Assembly: GCA_036351435.1 (NCBI GenBank)
Contig: JAZBPA010000009.1
Span: 1 to 29,320, forward strand
DNA: 29,320 nt
Source of the DNA: JAAUQA01 sp036351435
Lineage (GTDB): Bacteria > Pseudomonadota > Gammaproteobacteria > Competibacterales > Competibacteraceae
Reading direction: 5' to 3'
The translations under genes were made by a program, and so were the position numbers. This document shows positions 15,365-24,693 of the stretch, piece after piece. Each line of letters starts with the position of its first letter. Positions within the stretch are counted from its first letter, which is position 1. The notes beneath the pieces were generated by a model, which was not told the DNA's origin, ran no database searches, and saw only the letters and a program-made list of their open reading frames with translations.

Positions 15365-18300
15365 TTAAGCCTGCACCTTGTTCCACTGTTCCTCCAATCG
15401 TTTGAGCGATACCGGCATTGCGGTTTTAAGCTCCTGAGCGAACATCGAAACCCGTAACTCTTCCAACTGCCAACGGAATCGTTCCAGTTCAGGATCAATC
15501 ATGCCGCGTGTGCTGTTTTGCTTCCAGTGCGTTTTGCACCGTTCCCAGAGCCGGCTGATGTCGACACGCCGTTGTTGATCTTTATCGGGGGCTTGTTTGA
15601 TTTTGCGCAGCCGTGCAGCGATCGCTTTCAAATAGCGCGGCAGATGCTGCCGCCATTCAGGTGGCGTCTGGGTTACGAAGCCGGGGTATATCAACCAAGC
15701 CAATTGCTCATGGATGTCTTCAATGGCTTCAAACCAGCCTGGCGGTAAATTCCCGTTTAGAATTTTACGTACCTCATGATAAGCCGCCAGCGTGTCTTGG
15801 GTGCTGGCACAAAGCGCGTTAGCTTCGCTCTGTAGGCGCGGCTTACCTTGATTTAGGCAGGCGATGAAGGCTTCCCGGGTACGCGGTAGCGGGGCGGTAT
15901 TCAAGAATGTTTGATCTAAAATGGCAGTCAATAAATCTTCGCGCAAATCCTCTTGTGTCCCTACGCCCACGTAATACAGACTCATGGTTTGCAGGCCCGG
16001 CAAATCGCGCTTCAAACGCCGTATCGGCTCGCGCAATTGTAAGGTCAGCAACCGCCGAATACCGCTGCGTAACAGCGTTTCCGCCTGCTCCGGCGCATCG
16101 ACTAAACGCAACGCTAAGCTGCCGTCGGGTTGTGCGCACAGGGTTGGATAGCCTTTCAGGTTAATACTATTGCGCACGAATTCCACCTGGGGCGGTAATT
16201 CGCCAAAATCCCAGTCGCGGACATTGTCCCGTTCGAATTCCGGAGTCGGCAATGCCGCGAAGCTATCCTCAGCTTTCCCCTTGAGACCTGCTTTGATGCG
16301 TTCCAAATCCCGACCCTGCACCAGCACCTTGCCGTCCGCATCCAGCACCCGTAACCGCATACGTAAATGATCTGTCAGCGCGTCGGGCCGCCAAGCATCG
16401 GACGGAATCTCGACACCAGTCATTTTATGCAACGCGGTTGCCATGGCTTCGGTCAGCGCGCGCTTGCCGGGTTGCAGGACTTCCTGCAACACTTTTACAT
16501 AGTTAGGCACCGGAACGAAATGCCGACGCAAGGCTTTGGGCAAGGACTTCAATAAAGCCCCCATGCGCGGTTCCAGTAGGCCCGGCACCAGCCATTCTAA
16601 GCGGCGGGCATCCACTTGATTCAGCGCCGCTAATGGCACAGTCAGCGTGACTCCGTCATCCTCTTCCCCCGGCGCGAAGCGATAACTAAGCGGTAACCGC
16701 AATCCGTCCTGTTCCAGAAAATCCGGGAACTGGTCCGGGACGGCAGTATTGGCGTCTGGATTGAGCAAGGTTTCACGCGATACAAACAGTGCGCGGGGAT
16801 TGTCTCGCTCGACTTGTTTCCGCCATTTTTCGAAGCGAGGGCCGTTGCTGATACTGGGTGGAATTCGCTCGTCGTAAAACCGGAATAAGTCCTGCTCATC
16901 GACCAATAGATCACGACGGCGGGTCTTCGCCTCCTGCTGTTCGATTTCCGCAACCAAATCGCGCTGATGGTGAAAAAATGGTGCGCGGCAATCGAATTCC
17001 TGCCTGACTAACGCATGACGAATAAATATCGCTCGCGCCTCGGTCGGGTCGATTGGGCCGTAGTTGACTCGGCGTGCCGCCACAATCGGCAGACCGTACA
17101 GGGTGACTCGTTCGGTGGCGGCCACTTGGGCAGGCCGTTTTTCCCAATGCGGATCGGCATAGCTGCGCTTAACCAGATGACGAGCCGCAGGCTCGATCCA
17201 CTCGGGTTGAATTTTGGCTACCGTGCGGGCGTACACTTTGCTGGTTTCCACCAGCTCGGCGGCCATCAGCCAGCGTGGTCCCTTTTTGAACAGACCGGAC
17301 CCTGGAAAGATATAAAACTTGCGGCCGCGCGCGCCCAACCAACTGTGGTCTTCCTGTTTTAATCCCAAGTTGCCCAGCAAGCCGGTTAACAGAGCGCGGT
17401 GCAAGCTATTGTAGTCGGCCGGTTCTTGGTTGGGGCGCAAATCCATTTCGGTTACCAACCCATGCAATTCTTGCCGCAAATCGTGCCATTCTCGCATCCG
17501 CACAAAGGACAAAAACTCGCTCCGGCACAAACTTCGCAGTTTGCTTTTGGACAAGTGCCGCGCTTGTGCGTGGTAATAGTCCCAGAGCGTAAGCAGGGCC
17601 ATGAAATCGGACTGCTCATCGCGAAAGCGGCGATGCTTCTCATCCGCTGCCTGACGATATTCCAAGGGACGTTCCCTTGGGTCCTGAACGGCCAGAGCTG
17701 CGGCGATGATGAGTACCTCGCGCAGGCAGCCGTGATGCTGTGCGGCCAGAATCATCCGCCCCAGGCGCGGATCAATGGGTAATTTAGCCAGTTGCCGACC
17801 CGGCTCGGTGACCCGGCGATGCTCGTCAACCGCCTGCAATTCGAACAAGAGTTTGAACCCGTCAGTGATTAGGCGGGTATCCGGTGGATCGACGAACGGG
17901 AAATCCGCCACTTCCCCCAAATTCAAAACGCTCATCTGCAAGATCACTGCCGCTAGATTGGTGCGCAGAATCTCCGGTTCGGTAAACGCGGGGCGGGCCT
18001 GAAAATCCTCTTCTGAATACAAGCGGATGCAGACCCCGGCACTGATTCGACCACAGCGCCCGGCACGTTGATTGGCGCTGGCCTGGGAAATTTTCTCTAT
18101 CGGCAAACGTTGCAACTGACTGCGATGACTGTAACGGCTGATGCGGGCGGTGCCGGGATCAATGACGTAGCGAATACCCGGCACCGTGAGCGAAGTCTCC
18201 GCCACATTAGTCGCTAACACGATGCGGCGTTGTTGATGGGGTTGAAAAACCCGGTTCTGTTCACTCGCCGACAGTCGCGCGTAAAGCGGCACGATTTCGG

Positions 18301-19246
18301 TGGAAGGCGGGTGGTGTTTGCGCAAGCTTTCGGCGGTCTCGCGGATTTCCCGTTCACCGCTGAGAAAAATCAAAATGTCGCCCCGGTCGATGCGCGAAAC
18401 CTCATCGACCGCATCAAGAATGGCTTGTTGCAGATCCCGATCCCGTTCGTCCTCATCATCGCTCAGCAAAGGCCGATAGCGCATTTCCACTGGATAAGTA
18501 CGGCCTGAGACTTCGATGATCGGGGCATTATGAAAATGGTGGGAAAACCGCTCGGGGTCGATGGTGGCCGAGGTGATAATCAGCTTGAGATCAGGGCGGG
18601 CAGGTAATAGCCGGTGCAGATAGCCTAATAGAAAATCGATATTGAGACTGCGTTCATGCGCCTCATCAATGATGATAACTTCGTAACGCTCTAAATAGCG
18701 GTCGCTTTGGGTCTCCGCCAATAAGATACCGTCGGTCATCAGTTTGATAACGGTATCGGGACCCATTCGATCACTGAAGCGCACCTTATAACCGACCACT
18801 CCGCCTATCGAACCGTTGAGCTCTTCGGCAATGCGTGCCGCCACGCTGCGGGCAGCGATGCGGCGCGGTTGAGTATGGCCGATGGTGCCTGCTGCACCCA
18901 ATCCCAGTTCTAAACAGAGCTTGGGCAGTTGGGTAGTTTTACCGGAGCCGGTCTCGCCACAGACAATGACCACTTGATGGTCCCGCAGGGCAGCTGCGAT
19001 GGCGTCGCGGCGCTGATTGATAGGCAGGTTTTCATCGAAGCGGGGATTCGGCAACGTTGCTAAGCGTTGTTGCCGCTGTGAGATAGAGGCATGCACAGCA
19101 ACCTCAAGCTGTTCCAAGCCCCGAGTAATCGGTTTGTCTGCTCGCAGCCGTTGTCGCAATTGTCGGAGCCGGCGATCTAGATTGCGTCGGTCCCGAGTTA
19201 GGCATTCGGCGAAACGGGTCTTTAACTGATCCAATGTGTTAAGCAC
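15365..19246 (-). CDS. hrpA: ATP-dependent RNA helicase HrpA
   Basis: DEAH-box RNA helicase of 1293 residues, close to the 1300 of E. coli HrpA, which acts on stalled ribosomes and mRNA. Visible: an N-terminal basic helical region (1-75); Walker A GETGSGKTT at 97-105; DEAH at 194-197; SAT at 226-228; and motif VI as QRAGRCGR in the second RecA domain. The HA2/OB region follows, and a long HrpA-specific C-terminal part (DUF3418-type) covers roughly the last half. The frame is intact. The start at 19246 gives the standard family N-terminus. The gene is convergent with prpE and 47 bases downstream of the VOC gene on the same strand. This is a core chromosomal gene and supports a gammaproteobacterial or betaproteobacterial host. 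Confidence 0.97.
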   Translation of the reverse strand: MLNTLDQLKTRFAECLTRDRRNLDRRLRQLRQRLRADKPITRGLEQLEVAVHASISQRQQRLATLPNPRFDENLPINQRRDAIAAALRDHQVVIVCGETGSGKTTQLPKLCLELGLGAAGTIGHTQPRRIAARSVAARIAEELNGSIGGVVGYKVRFSDRMGPDTVIKLMTDGILLAETQSDRYLERYEVIIIDEAHERSLNIDFLLGYLHRLLPARPDLKLIITSATIDPERFSHHFHNAPIIEVSGRTYPVEMRYRPLLSDDEDERDRDLQQAILDAVDEVSRIDRGDILIFLSGEREIRETAESLRKHHPPSTEIVPLYARLSASEQNRVFQPHQQRRIVLATNVAETSLTVPGIRYVIDPGTARISRYSHRSQLQRLPIEKISQASANQRAGRCGRISAGVCIRLYSEEDFQARPAFTEPEILRTNLAAVILQMSVLNLGEVADFPFVDPPDTRLITDGFKLLFELQAVDEHRRVTEPGRQLAKLPIDPRLGRMILAAQHHGCLREVLIIAAALAVQDPRERPLEYRQAADEKHRRFRDEQSDFMALLTLWDYYHAQARHLSKSKLRSLCRSEFLSFVRMREWHDLRQELHGLVTEMDLRPNQEPADYNSLHRALLTGLLGNLGLKQEDHSWLGARGRKFYIFPGSGLFKKGPRWLMAAELVETSKVYARTVAKIQPEWIEPAARHLVKRSYADPHWEKRPAQVAATERVTLYGLPIVAARRVNYGPIDPTEARAIFIRHALVRQEFDCRAPFFHHQRDLVAEIEQQEAKTRRRDLLVDEQDLFRFYDERIPPSISNGPRFEKWRKQVERDNPRALFVSRETLLNPDANTAVPDQFPDFLEQDGLRLPLSYRFAPGEEDDGVTLTVPLAALNQVDARRLEWLVPGLLEPRMGALLKSLPKALRRHFVPVPNYVKVLQEVLQPGKRALTEAMATALHKMTGVEIPSDAWRPDALTDHLRMRLRVLDADGKVLVQGRDLERIKAGLKGKAEDSFAALPTPEFERDNVRDWDFGELPPQVEFVRNSINLKGYPTLCAQPDGSLALRLVDAPEQAETLLRSGIRRLLTLQLREPIRRLKRDLPGLQTMSLYYVGVGTQEDLREDLLTAILDQTFLNTAPLPRTREAFIACLNQGKPRLQSEANALCASTQDTLAAYHEVRKILNGNLPPGWFEAIEDIHEQLAWLIYPGFVTQTPPEWRQHLPRYLKAIAARLRKIKQAPDKDQQRRVDISRLWERCKTHWKQNSTRGMIDPELERFRWQLEELRVSMFAQELKTAMPVSLKRLEEQWNKVQA

Positions 19247-19293
19247 TGCTATTCTTTCTCAATGAAGTCCTTGGCTTGGTCGGCTAGGATGAG

Positions 19294-19665
19294 TTATGCG
19301 ATATGCCAACACACACCAGCCGGATCAATCAAATGCACTTCTCTGATACCCCAAGGAAACTCGGTGGGCTCACGGGCACGCACGTCGTCGAATTGGTTTA
19401 ACACGCCACTGTTTTTCAGCTGCTGCCAAAACTCATCCAAATCAGTGACTGATAAATACATCATCAAGTTCTGTTGCAATTCTTCATTCTCAAAGTCTTG
19501 CAATAGAAAAACTGCTGCGCCCCATTGCAATTCAGCAATACCATCGCTCTCCCAATTGATTTGGAATCCTAATGCCTGGAAAAATTTTTTCGAGTAGTAA
19601 AAGTCTTTTCCACTGGGGATAAAGGGTCTTAGTTGAGTCGGCTCAATGTTCATCACAACGCTCAT
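19294..19665 (-). CDS. VOC-superfamily (glyoxalase/bleomycin-resistance-like) protein
   Basis: Small protein of about 123 residues with one VOC module: LRPFIPSGKDFYYSKKFFQALGF at the N-terminus, central ELQWGAAVFLLQDFENEELQQN, and REVHLIDPAGVCWHIA at the C-terminus, the usual end of the second beta-alpha-beta-beta-beta unit. The metal ligands of true glyoxalase I are not obvious, so no substrate can be given. The start is uncertain: ATG 19665 (MSVVMNIEP) or ATG 19653 (MNIEP) both fit the family, and neither has a strong Shine-Dalgarno sequence. A longer frame up to 19749 adds non-homologous residues. It sits just upstream of hrpA on the same strand, possibly co-transcribed. Confidence 0.8.
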   Translation of the reverse strand: MSVVMNIEPTQLRPFIPSGKDFYYSKKFFQALGFQINWESDGIAELQWGAAVFLLQDFENEELQQNLMMYLSVTDLDEFWQQLKNSGVLNQFDDVRAREPTEFPWGIREVHLIDPAGVCWHIA

Positions 19666-19926
19666 GTTATGGAATAGAGTGCTTAAGCATACCGATACGC
19701 CGTTACGAACGCATCCGTCGGCATAAAAGCGTAGGTTGTTCATTACCATAAAACACTTGCAAGCTGGACTACTTTAGCGTAGTGTCGCCTCGTTCGGCGG
19801 CGCGACAACCGCTGAATTTTCAAATGCCGATCCCCTTAAGGTATCCCAACATAAGTCGCGTTATGCACCGGAACTTTAGCGGAATCGACACAGCTGTAAA
19901 CGTTGAATATTTTTGAGGTTTTTTTA

Positions 19927-20133
19927 ATGCGTACGGGTACTGTGAAGTGGTTTAGCCAGACCAAGGGTTTCGGATTCATTACCCCAGAGGACGGTGGCAA
20001 TGACGTTTTCGTTCATTATTCTTCTATTGATGGCAAAGGATTTCGCACCCTCGCCGAAAATCAAAGAGTTCAATTTGAATCCCAAGACGGTCCGAAAGGC
20101 CCTCAAGCAACTATGGTACAGCCGGTTGAATGA
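19927..20133 (+). CDS. Cold-shock domain protein (CspA family)
   Basis: Protein of 68 residues, essentially one cold-shock domain. It starts MRTGTVKWFSQTKGFGFITP with RNP1 KGFGFI at 13-18, and RNP2 VFVHY at 27-31. It would bind single-stranded RNA and act as an RNA chaperone or antiterminator. I chose ATG 19927 because GAGG lies about 10 bases upstream and the family starts here; an 8-residue extension to 19903 is unlikely. It is divergent from the VOC gene. The preceding gap of about 260 bases could hold a long 5' leader, as cold-inducible csp genes have, but I see no defined cold-shock box. Confidence 0.95.
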   Translation: MRTGTVKWFSQTKGFGFITPEDGGNDVFVHYSSIDGKGFRTLAENQRVQFESQDGPKGPQATMVQPVE

Positions 20134-20188
20134 GATCACTACCGTCTACTCTCCGCTAATAGTCTTTTCCCACATCCCGCCAGTATCA

Positions 20189-20212
20189 TTAAAGAGTTAT
20201 CCGACTCTTTAA
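20189..20212 (+). terminator. Hairpin downstream of the cold-shock gene
   Basis: Arms TTAAAGAGT and ACTCTTTAA are perfect over 9 bp with a 6-base loop, 55 bases after the csp stop. No long T-run follows. It probably ends the csp transcript, with the hairpin at 20228-20253 as a second element. Confidence 0.5.
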
Positions 20213-20227
20213 GTCATCGATTTCATC

Positions 20228-20253
20228 ACCCTCTCCCGTTCTAGGGGGAGGGT
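20228..20253. terminator. C/T-G/A rich hairpin between csp and batD
   Basis: Arms ACCCTCTCCC and GGGGGAGGGT pair over 10 bp with one G-T wobble and a 6-base loop. It lies between convergent csp and batD and can act as a terminator in either direction. CCCTCTCCC-type stems of this form are often repeated in gammaproteobacterial genomes; a related one is at 1879-1895. Confidence 0.5.
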
Positions 20254-20282
20254 TGTCCAGTTGATAACGACACAACCAGCGG

Positions 20283-22004
20283 CTAACTTTGATTCCGTTC
20301 GGGATATAGCGGCGCCAAAGGTGATTGAGCCTTAGGTTTGGGGCGTTGCAGTGGTAACCCTCGCTGAACAGCCTGCCATAATGACTGACCTTCCCAGGGC
20401 ATAGTCGTAGGAGCATACAGAGCACGGTCCAACGCGTGTACCAAGCTGCCGGTTTGTGGCTCCAATTGAGTAGCTAATGCGCCTAAATGGCGTGGTGGAT
20501 TGGGCCATAAAGCGCTTGCCCAAGCCAATAACGCTGTTGCGGCAGCAGCGGGATTATTGTCCGTACAAGCTTGCTTCACTGCACGTTTCGCTGCCCTGGC
20601 GGTGGGAGGAATATAAGTAGGTGTTTGCTCCACCGGCTCCGAGATGCGCTGGTTCTGGTTTGAGCGCCACCAAGCGAATAAGGTCGCTATCCAGGCTAGT
20701 AATAAACTCATTGCTGCACTGGGCCAAAAAACGCCTGTCGCACCTTCTCCAGCTTCAGTCTGAGCGGATGGTTGTTCAAGCACAGGCTGGACTGGAACTG
20801 GTGGTTGCTCTGAATTAAGCGCCGGTAACACCTCAATATCCATGGCCGGTATCACGGCTGTACGGGATTTATCTTGTTGGGTATCCCACCAATCCAGCTT
20901 AACTTCTGGAAAAGTAAACCGCCCGGCCCGGGTAGGGACCAAGGCGATGCTCTGTTCCCGTCGCCCTACCAACCATTGGCCGTCGATACTGTTTTCGGTC
21001 ACCGCTTGATCAGGGTAGAGTCGCGCCCAATCGAATGTTGGCCAGGTTAATTCCGGCAGTTGAGATTTACTGAGTCCTTGAGCCACGATTTGCAATGTTC
21101 GGGTGATGGGTTCTCCAACCCGGAACTGCGGGGGTTGCTGCGACCAAGTGCCTTGCAGACTCACAGCGGTACCGGGTAGCCAGTAAGGCCCTGTCGCTGT
21201 TGCCGGGCGGGGGCGCACCTCCAGTGTAATCGGATCACTACTCCGCTTGATTCGCTGACCACGGGAAAACAGTGAGCGTCGATTATTGTCGGCAATACGT
21301 CCCTCGAAGTTGAGTTGCGGAATCGTTAGGGCACCGCTGCGTTGGGCAAACAATGCATAACGGCGTTCGATTACTCGATAACGCTGGCCATTATGCTGGG
21401 TATCATAGGTTGAATCTTCGCCCAGGCGTTCGACCATGGTATTCGGTGGGCTCGGAGCGCTTAAGCTGCCTTCCAGTAATGGCAGGGCGAAAAACAACCG
21501 CACGGTGTAATTAATCTGTGCCTGCACATAAGGATTAAGCGGTTCGGCTTGTACTTCAATAAATAGATCACTGGCGGGTTGCTTAGCAGCAGCCCCAGTA
21601 GGCGCTTGCACCAATAGAGACAGGGGTGCGGTTTTCTCACTACCTATCACTAGTGACGGTATTTGCAACAGCCCCTCACGCTTGGGTTCCAATTCGATAG
21701 TCCATTGGGTCTTAGCCGAGGGTTGGCCATTGATTAACTGCAGTTGCGTATTGACTTGTCTGCCGAGAATCGTGAAATCTTGTTCTAGGGGCTGCAAATT
21801 CGGTCCAGAATCATCAGCTTGAGCATCAATTTCGATCAGCAGTCTGACGGTTTCTCCCAAGGTGACCGTCGTACGATCAAAGCTGGCTTGAACAGTAGCG
21901 AATGCGCTGGGACTGGCTGCTAATGTCAGGATAAAAAGTATCCATAGTCGGATGATTGCCGTGCTCAATCTATCTCGACAACGCAATGAATAGTGATAAG
22001 CCAT
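20283..22004 (-). CDS. batD: BatD-family protein (oxygen-tolerance/aerotolerance type)
   Basis: Exported membrane-anchored protein of 573 residues. An N-terminal signal (LWILFILTLAASPSAFA, about residues 20-37) is followed by several beta-rich repeats such as VQASFDRTTVTLGETVRL, the BatD hallmark. A transmembrane segment (AAMSLLLAWIATLFAWW) near residue 430-450 precedes a cytoplasmic tail. BatD normally accompanies batA, batB and moxR; none of these is here. Instead the ATG overlaps the yejF stop by one base (TGATG), so it is translated with the yej genes. A TTG one codon earlier is also possible. Its role in Bacteroides and Leptospira was proposed as stress tolerance; function here is unproven. 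Confidence 0.88.
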   Translation of the reverse strand: MAYHYSLRCRDRLSTAIIRLWILFILTLAASPSAFATVQASFDRTTVTLGETVRLLIEIDAQADDSGPNLQPLEQDFTILGRQVNTQLQLINGQPSAKTQWTIELEPKREGLLQIPSLVIGSEKTAPLSLLVQAPTGAAAKQPASDLFIEVQAEPLNPYVQAQINYTVRLFFALPLLEGSLSAPSPPNTMVERLGEDSTYDTQHNGQRYRVIERRYALFAQRSGALTIPQLNFEGRIADNNRRSLFSRGQRIKRSSDPITLEVRPRPATATGPYWLPGTAVSLQGTWSQQPPQFRVGEPITRTLQIVAQGLSKSQLPELTWPTFDWARLYPDQAVTENSIDGQWLVGRREQSIALVPTRAGRFTFPEVKLDWWDTQQDKSRTAVIPAMDIEVLPALNSEQPPVPVQPVLEQPSAQTEAGEGATGVFWPSAAMSLLLAWIATLFAWWRSNQNQRISEPVEQTPTYIPPTARAAKRAVKQACTDNNPAAAATALLAWASALWPNPPRHLGALATQLEPQTGSLVHALDRALYAPTTMPWEGQSLWQAVQRGLPLQRPKPKAQSPLAPLYPERNQS

Positions 22005-23617
22005 CAAACCGTCGTTTCCAAAGCCAGGGCGGCGGCGATCAAAGCCTGGGTATACTGTTCACGAGGCGCAGTGAAGATCTGGTGCGCCGAGCCTTTTTCC
22101 ACCACTTGCCCGGCCTTCATGACCAGCACCTCGTTCGCTAACGCTTTCACGACCCGCAGATCGTGGCTGATAAACAGATAAGCTAGGCGGTAACGCTGTT
22201 GCAAATCACGCAACAAATCGACAATTTGTGCCTGTACCGAAACGTCTAATGCGCTGGTGGGTTCATCCAGCACCAGTACCCGAGGTTTCAGCGCCAAGGC
22301 CCTTGCGATGGCGATGCGTTGTCGCTGACCGCCGGAAAATTCGTGAGGATAACGGTCTTGACTAGCCGGGTCCAAGCCAACTTCTTCCAATGCTTTGGAA
22401 ACTATCGCGCGGCGCTCGTCACGATTGCCACCCAAGCCGTGCACCAGCAGGCCTTCTTCAACAATCTGACTGACTGACAAGCGCGGGCTAAGCGACCCGT
22501 AAGGATCTTGGAAAACAATCTGCATTTCCCGCCGGAGCGGACGGACAGCTTTAGCGGATAAATTATCAATGCGGCGATCCTGAAACCGAATTGGACCTTT
22601 GCTGGCCAATAGTCGCAGCAGGGCTAGACCCAATGTCGTTTTGCCGGACCCGCTTTCCCCGACCACCCCTACAGTCTGGCCCTCGCGCAGACTCAAGCTG
22701 AGCCCGTCCACCGCTTTGACATAATCCACCGTGCGGCGAATGATGCCTTTTTTTATCGGAAACCAGACTTTTAAATCTGCACTGCCCATAACCTCAGGTG
22801 CACCCTCGACGACGGGAGGTGGTTCGCCTTTAGGTTCGGCAGCTAACAATTCACGGGTATAGGCGTGTTGAGGTGCGTTGAACAGCTCGGTGACGGAGCC
22901 GCGTTCTACAATTTCGCCTGCTTTCATGACGCAGACGGTATCGGCCATTTTACGGACGATGCTCAAATCATGGGTGATGAACAGCATCGCCATGTTGAAG
23001 CGCGCCTGCAAATCCTTGAGCAACTTCAAGATCTGCGCTTGAATCGTCACGTCCAACGCGGTGGTCGGCTCGTCGGCGATCAACAACGCCGGTTCATTAG
23101 CCAGCGCCATAGCAATCATGACTCGTTGACGTTGACCACCGGACAGCTCATGCGGCAAGGCTCCCAAGCGGTTTTCCGCTTCCGGCAAGCCCACCAATCC
23201 CAATAATTCCAAAATTCGCGCCTGGGCCGCTTGGCCGATTAAGCCCTTATGCACAGCCAACACTTCGCCAATCTGCTGTTCAATGGAATGCAGCGGATTC
23301 AGGGAGGTCATGGGTTCTTGAAAAACAATGGCGATCTGATTACCGCGTAGCCGCCGCAATCGGTCCGCTGGAGCGCCTAATAATTCCTCGCCGCGTAACC
23401 GAATGCTACCGCTGGGATGATGGGCGCTCGGATAAGGCAGCAATTGCAGGATGGATAGGGCCGAAACCGATTTGCCGGAACCGCTTTCCCCAACCAGAGC
23501 TAGAGTCTGCCCGGCCTTAACCTCAAAAGAAACCCGCTTTACCGCCGGAGTGTGACCAAAGTTGACCGACAGATCGCGCACTTCGAGCAACGTAGAGGAT
23601 GCATCCGATTGCTTCAC
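22004..23617 (-). CDS. yejF: Dual-ATPase subunit of peptide ABC importer, YejF
   Basis: Cytoplasmic ATPase of 537 residues with two complete ABC domains in one chain. Domain 1 has Walker A GESGSGKS at 43-50, signature LSGGQRQR at 158-165 and Walker B LLIADEP at 178-184. Domain 2 has Walker A GESGSGKTT starting near 320 and signature FSGGQRQR near 427. The linker carries an oligopeptide-type (oligo_HPY-like) segment after each module. It powers uptake of oligopeptides by the YejBE pore; in E. coli the system also takes up microcin C. Its start overlaps the yejE stop by 4 bases (ATGA), and its stop overlaps the batD start. Confidence 0.95.
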   Translation of the reverse strand: MKQSDASSTLLEVRDLSVNFGHTPAVKRVSFEVKAGQTLALVGESGSGKSVSALSILQLLPYPSAHHPSGSIRLRGEELLGAPADRLRRLRGNQIAIVFQEPMTSLNPLHSIEQQIGEVLAVHKGLIGQAAQARILELLGLVGLPEAENRLGALPHELSGGQRQRVMIAMALANEPALLIADEPTTALDVTIQAQILKLLKDLQARFNMAMLFITHDLSIVRKMADTVCVMKAGEIVERGSVTELFNAPQHAYTRELLAAEPKGEPPPVVEGAPEVMGSADLKVWFPIKKGIIRRTVDYVKAVDGLSLSLREGQTVGVVGESGSGKTTLGLALLRLLASKGPIRFQDRRIDNLSAKAVRPLRREMQIVFQDPYGSLSPRLSVSQIVEEGLLVHGLGGNRDERRAIVSKALEEVGLDPASQDRYPHEFSGGQRQRIAIARALALKPRVLVLDEPTSALDVSVQAQIVDLLRDLQQRYRLAYLFISHDLRVVKALANEVLVMKAGQVVEKGSAHQIFTAPREQYTQALIAAALALETTV

Positions 23618-24690
23618 AGCTGGGATTTCCTTGGATCGAAGGCATCGCGTACTGCTTCGCCTACAAACACCAACAAACTTAACATCAGCGCCAAAGCAAC
23701 GAAACCAGTTATGCCCAACCAGGGAGCCTGTAAATTCTCTTTGCCCTGGCGCAACAAGTCGCCCAACGAAGCTGATCCCGGCGGTAAGCCCAAGCCCAAG
23801 AAATCCAATGCGGTCAGCGCGACAATGGAACTGGACAGAATAAACGGCATGAAGGTCAGCGTCGCCACCATGGCATTGGGCAACACATGTTTGACGATAA
23901 TCTGGGCATCGCCCATCCCCAGAGCACGGGCAGCACGGACGTAATCGAAATTACGGGCGCGCAAAAACTCGGCCCGCACTACGCCAACCAGGGCAGTCCA
24001 ACTGAACAACATCAGGATCAACAACAAGGTCCAGAAACCGGGAACCACCACGCTGGCGACGATGATTAGGATGAACAACTGTGGCAATCCACCCCAGATC
24101 TCCAGCAGCCGCTGAGCAATAAGATCGAGCCAACCGCCAAAGTACCCTTGCACCGCCCCGGCTGCCACCCCCACCACAGAAGAAAATACTGTCAGCAATA
24201 AGCCGAACAGTACCGAGATGCGAAACCCGTAGATCAACCGCGCCACCACGTCGCGACCCTGATCATCGGTACCCAGCCAATTCTCCGCGGACGGTGGCGC
24301 TGGGGCGGGTACCGGTAGATCGTAATTGACCGTATCGTAGCTAAAGCGCACCGGTGGCCACAGCAGCCAGCCTTGTTCCTCTATCAGTTCGCGCAATACC
24401 GGGTCCCGGTAATTGGCGGCGCTGGGAAAAAAACCACCGAATTCAGTCTCCGCATATTCTTTGAATACCGGGGTATACAGGCCACCGTCGTAATACACCA
24501 ACAGTGGCTGATCATTGGCGATAAACTCAGCACTCAGGCTCAAGAAGAACAACACCAAAAACACCCACAATGACCAGAAGCCCCGGCGATTGGCGCGGAA
24601 TTTGGCTAAGCGACGCCGAGTCAGTGGAGTGAGCTTCGCATCCAGCTTGCCGAGCACCACGCGAACTGTCTTATCCAAAGCAATCCGCAT
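23614..24690 (-). CDS. yejE: Peptide ABC importer permease YejE
   Basis: Inner-membrane permease of 358 residues. The cytoplasmic N-terminus has LTPLTRRRLAKFRANRRGFWSL, then a first transmembrane helix. A long periplasmic loop with the YejE-typical YYDGGLYTPVFKEYAETEFGG and NYRDPVLRELI follows, then ENWLGTDDQGRDVVARLIYG, which opens the permease core. The EAA-type coupling motif appears as EFLRARNFDYVRAARALGMGD, and FDPRK lies near the C-terminus. The ATG is 3 bases after the yejB stop; the stop overlaps yejF. It forms the channel with YejB. Confidence 0.95.
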   Translation of the reverse strand: MRIALDKTVRVVLGKLDAKLTPLTRRRLAKFRANRRGFWSLWVFLVLFFLSLSAEFIANDQPLLVYYDGGLYTPVFKEYAETEFGGFFPSAANYRDPVLRELIEEQGWLLWPPVRFSYDTVNYDLPVPAPAPPSAENWLGTDDQGRDVVARLIYGFRISVLFGLLLTVFSSVVGVAAGAVQGYFGGWLDLIAQRLLEIWGGLPQLFILIIVASVVVPGFWTLLLILMLFSWTALVGVVRAEFLRARNFDYVRAARALGMGDAQIIVKHVLPNAMVATLTFMPFILSSSIVALTALDFLGLGLPPGSASLGDLLRQGKENLQAPWLGITGFVALALMLSLLVFVGEAVRDAFDPRKSQL

Positions 24691-24693
24691 CGG

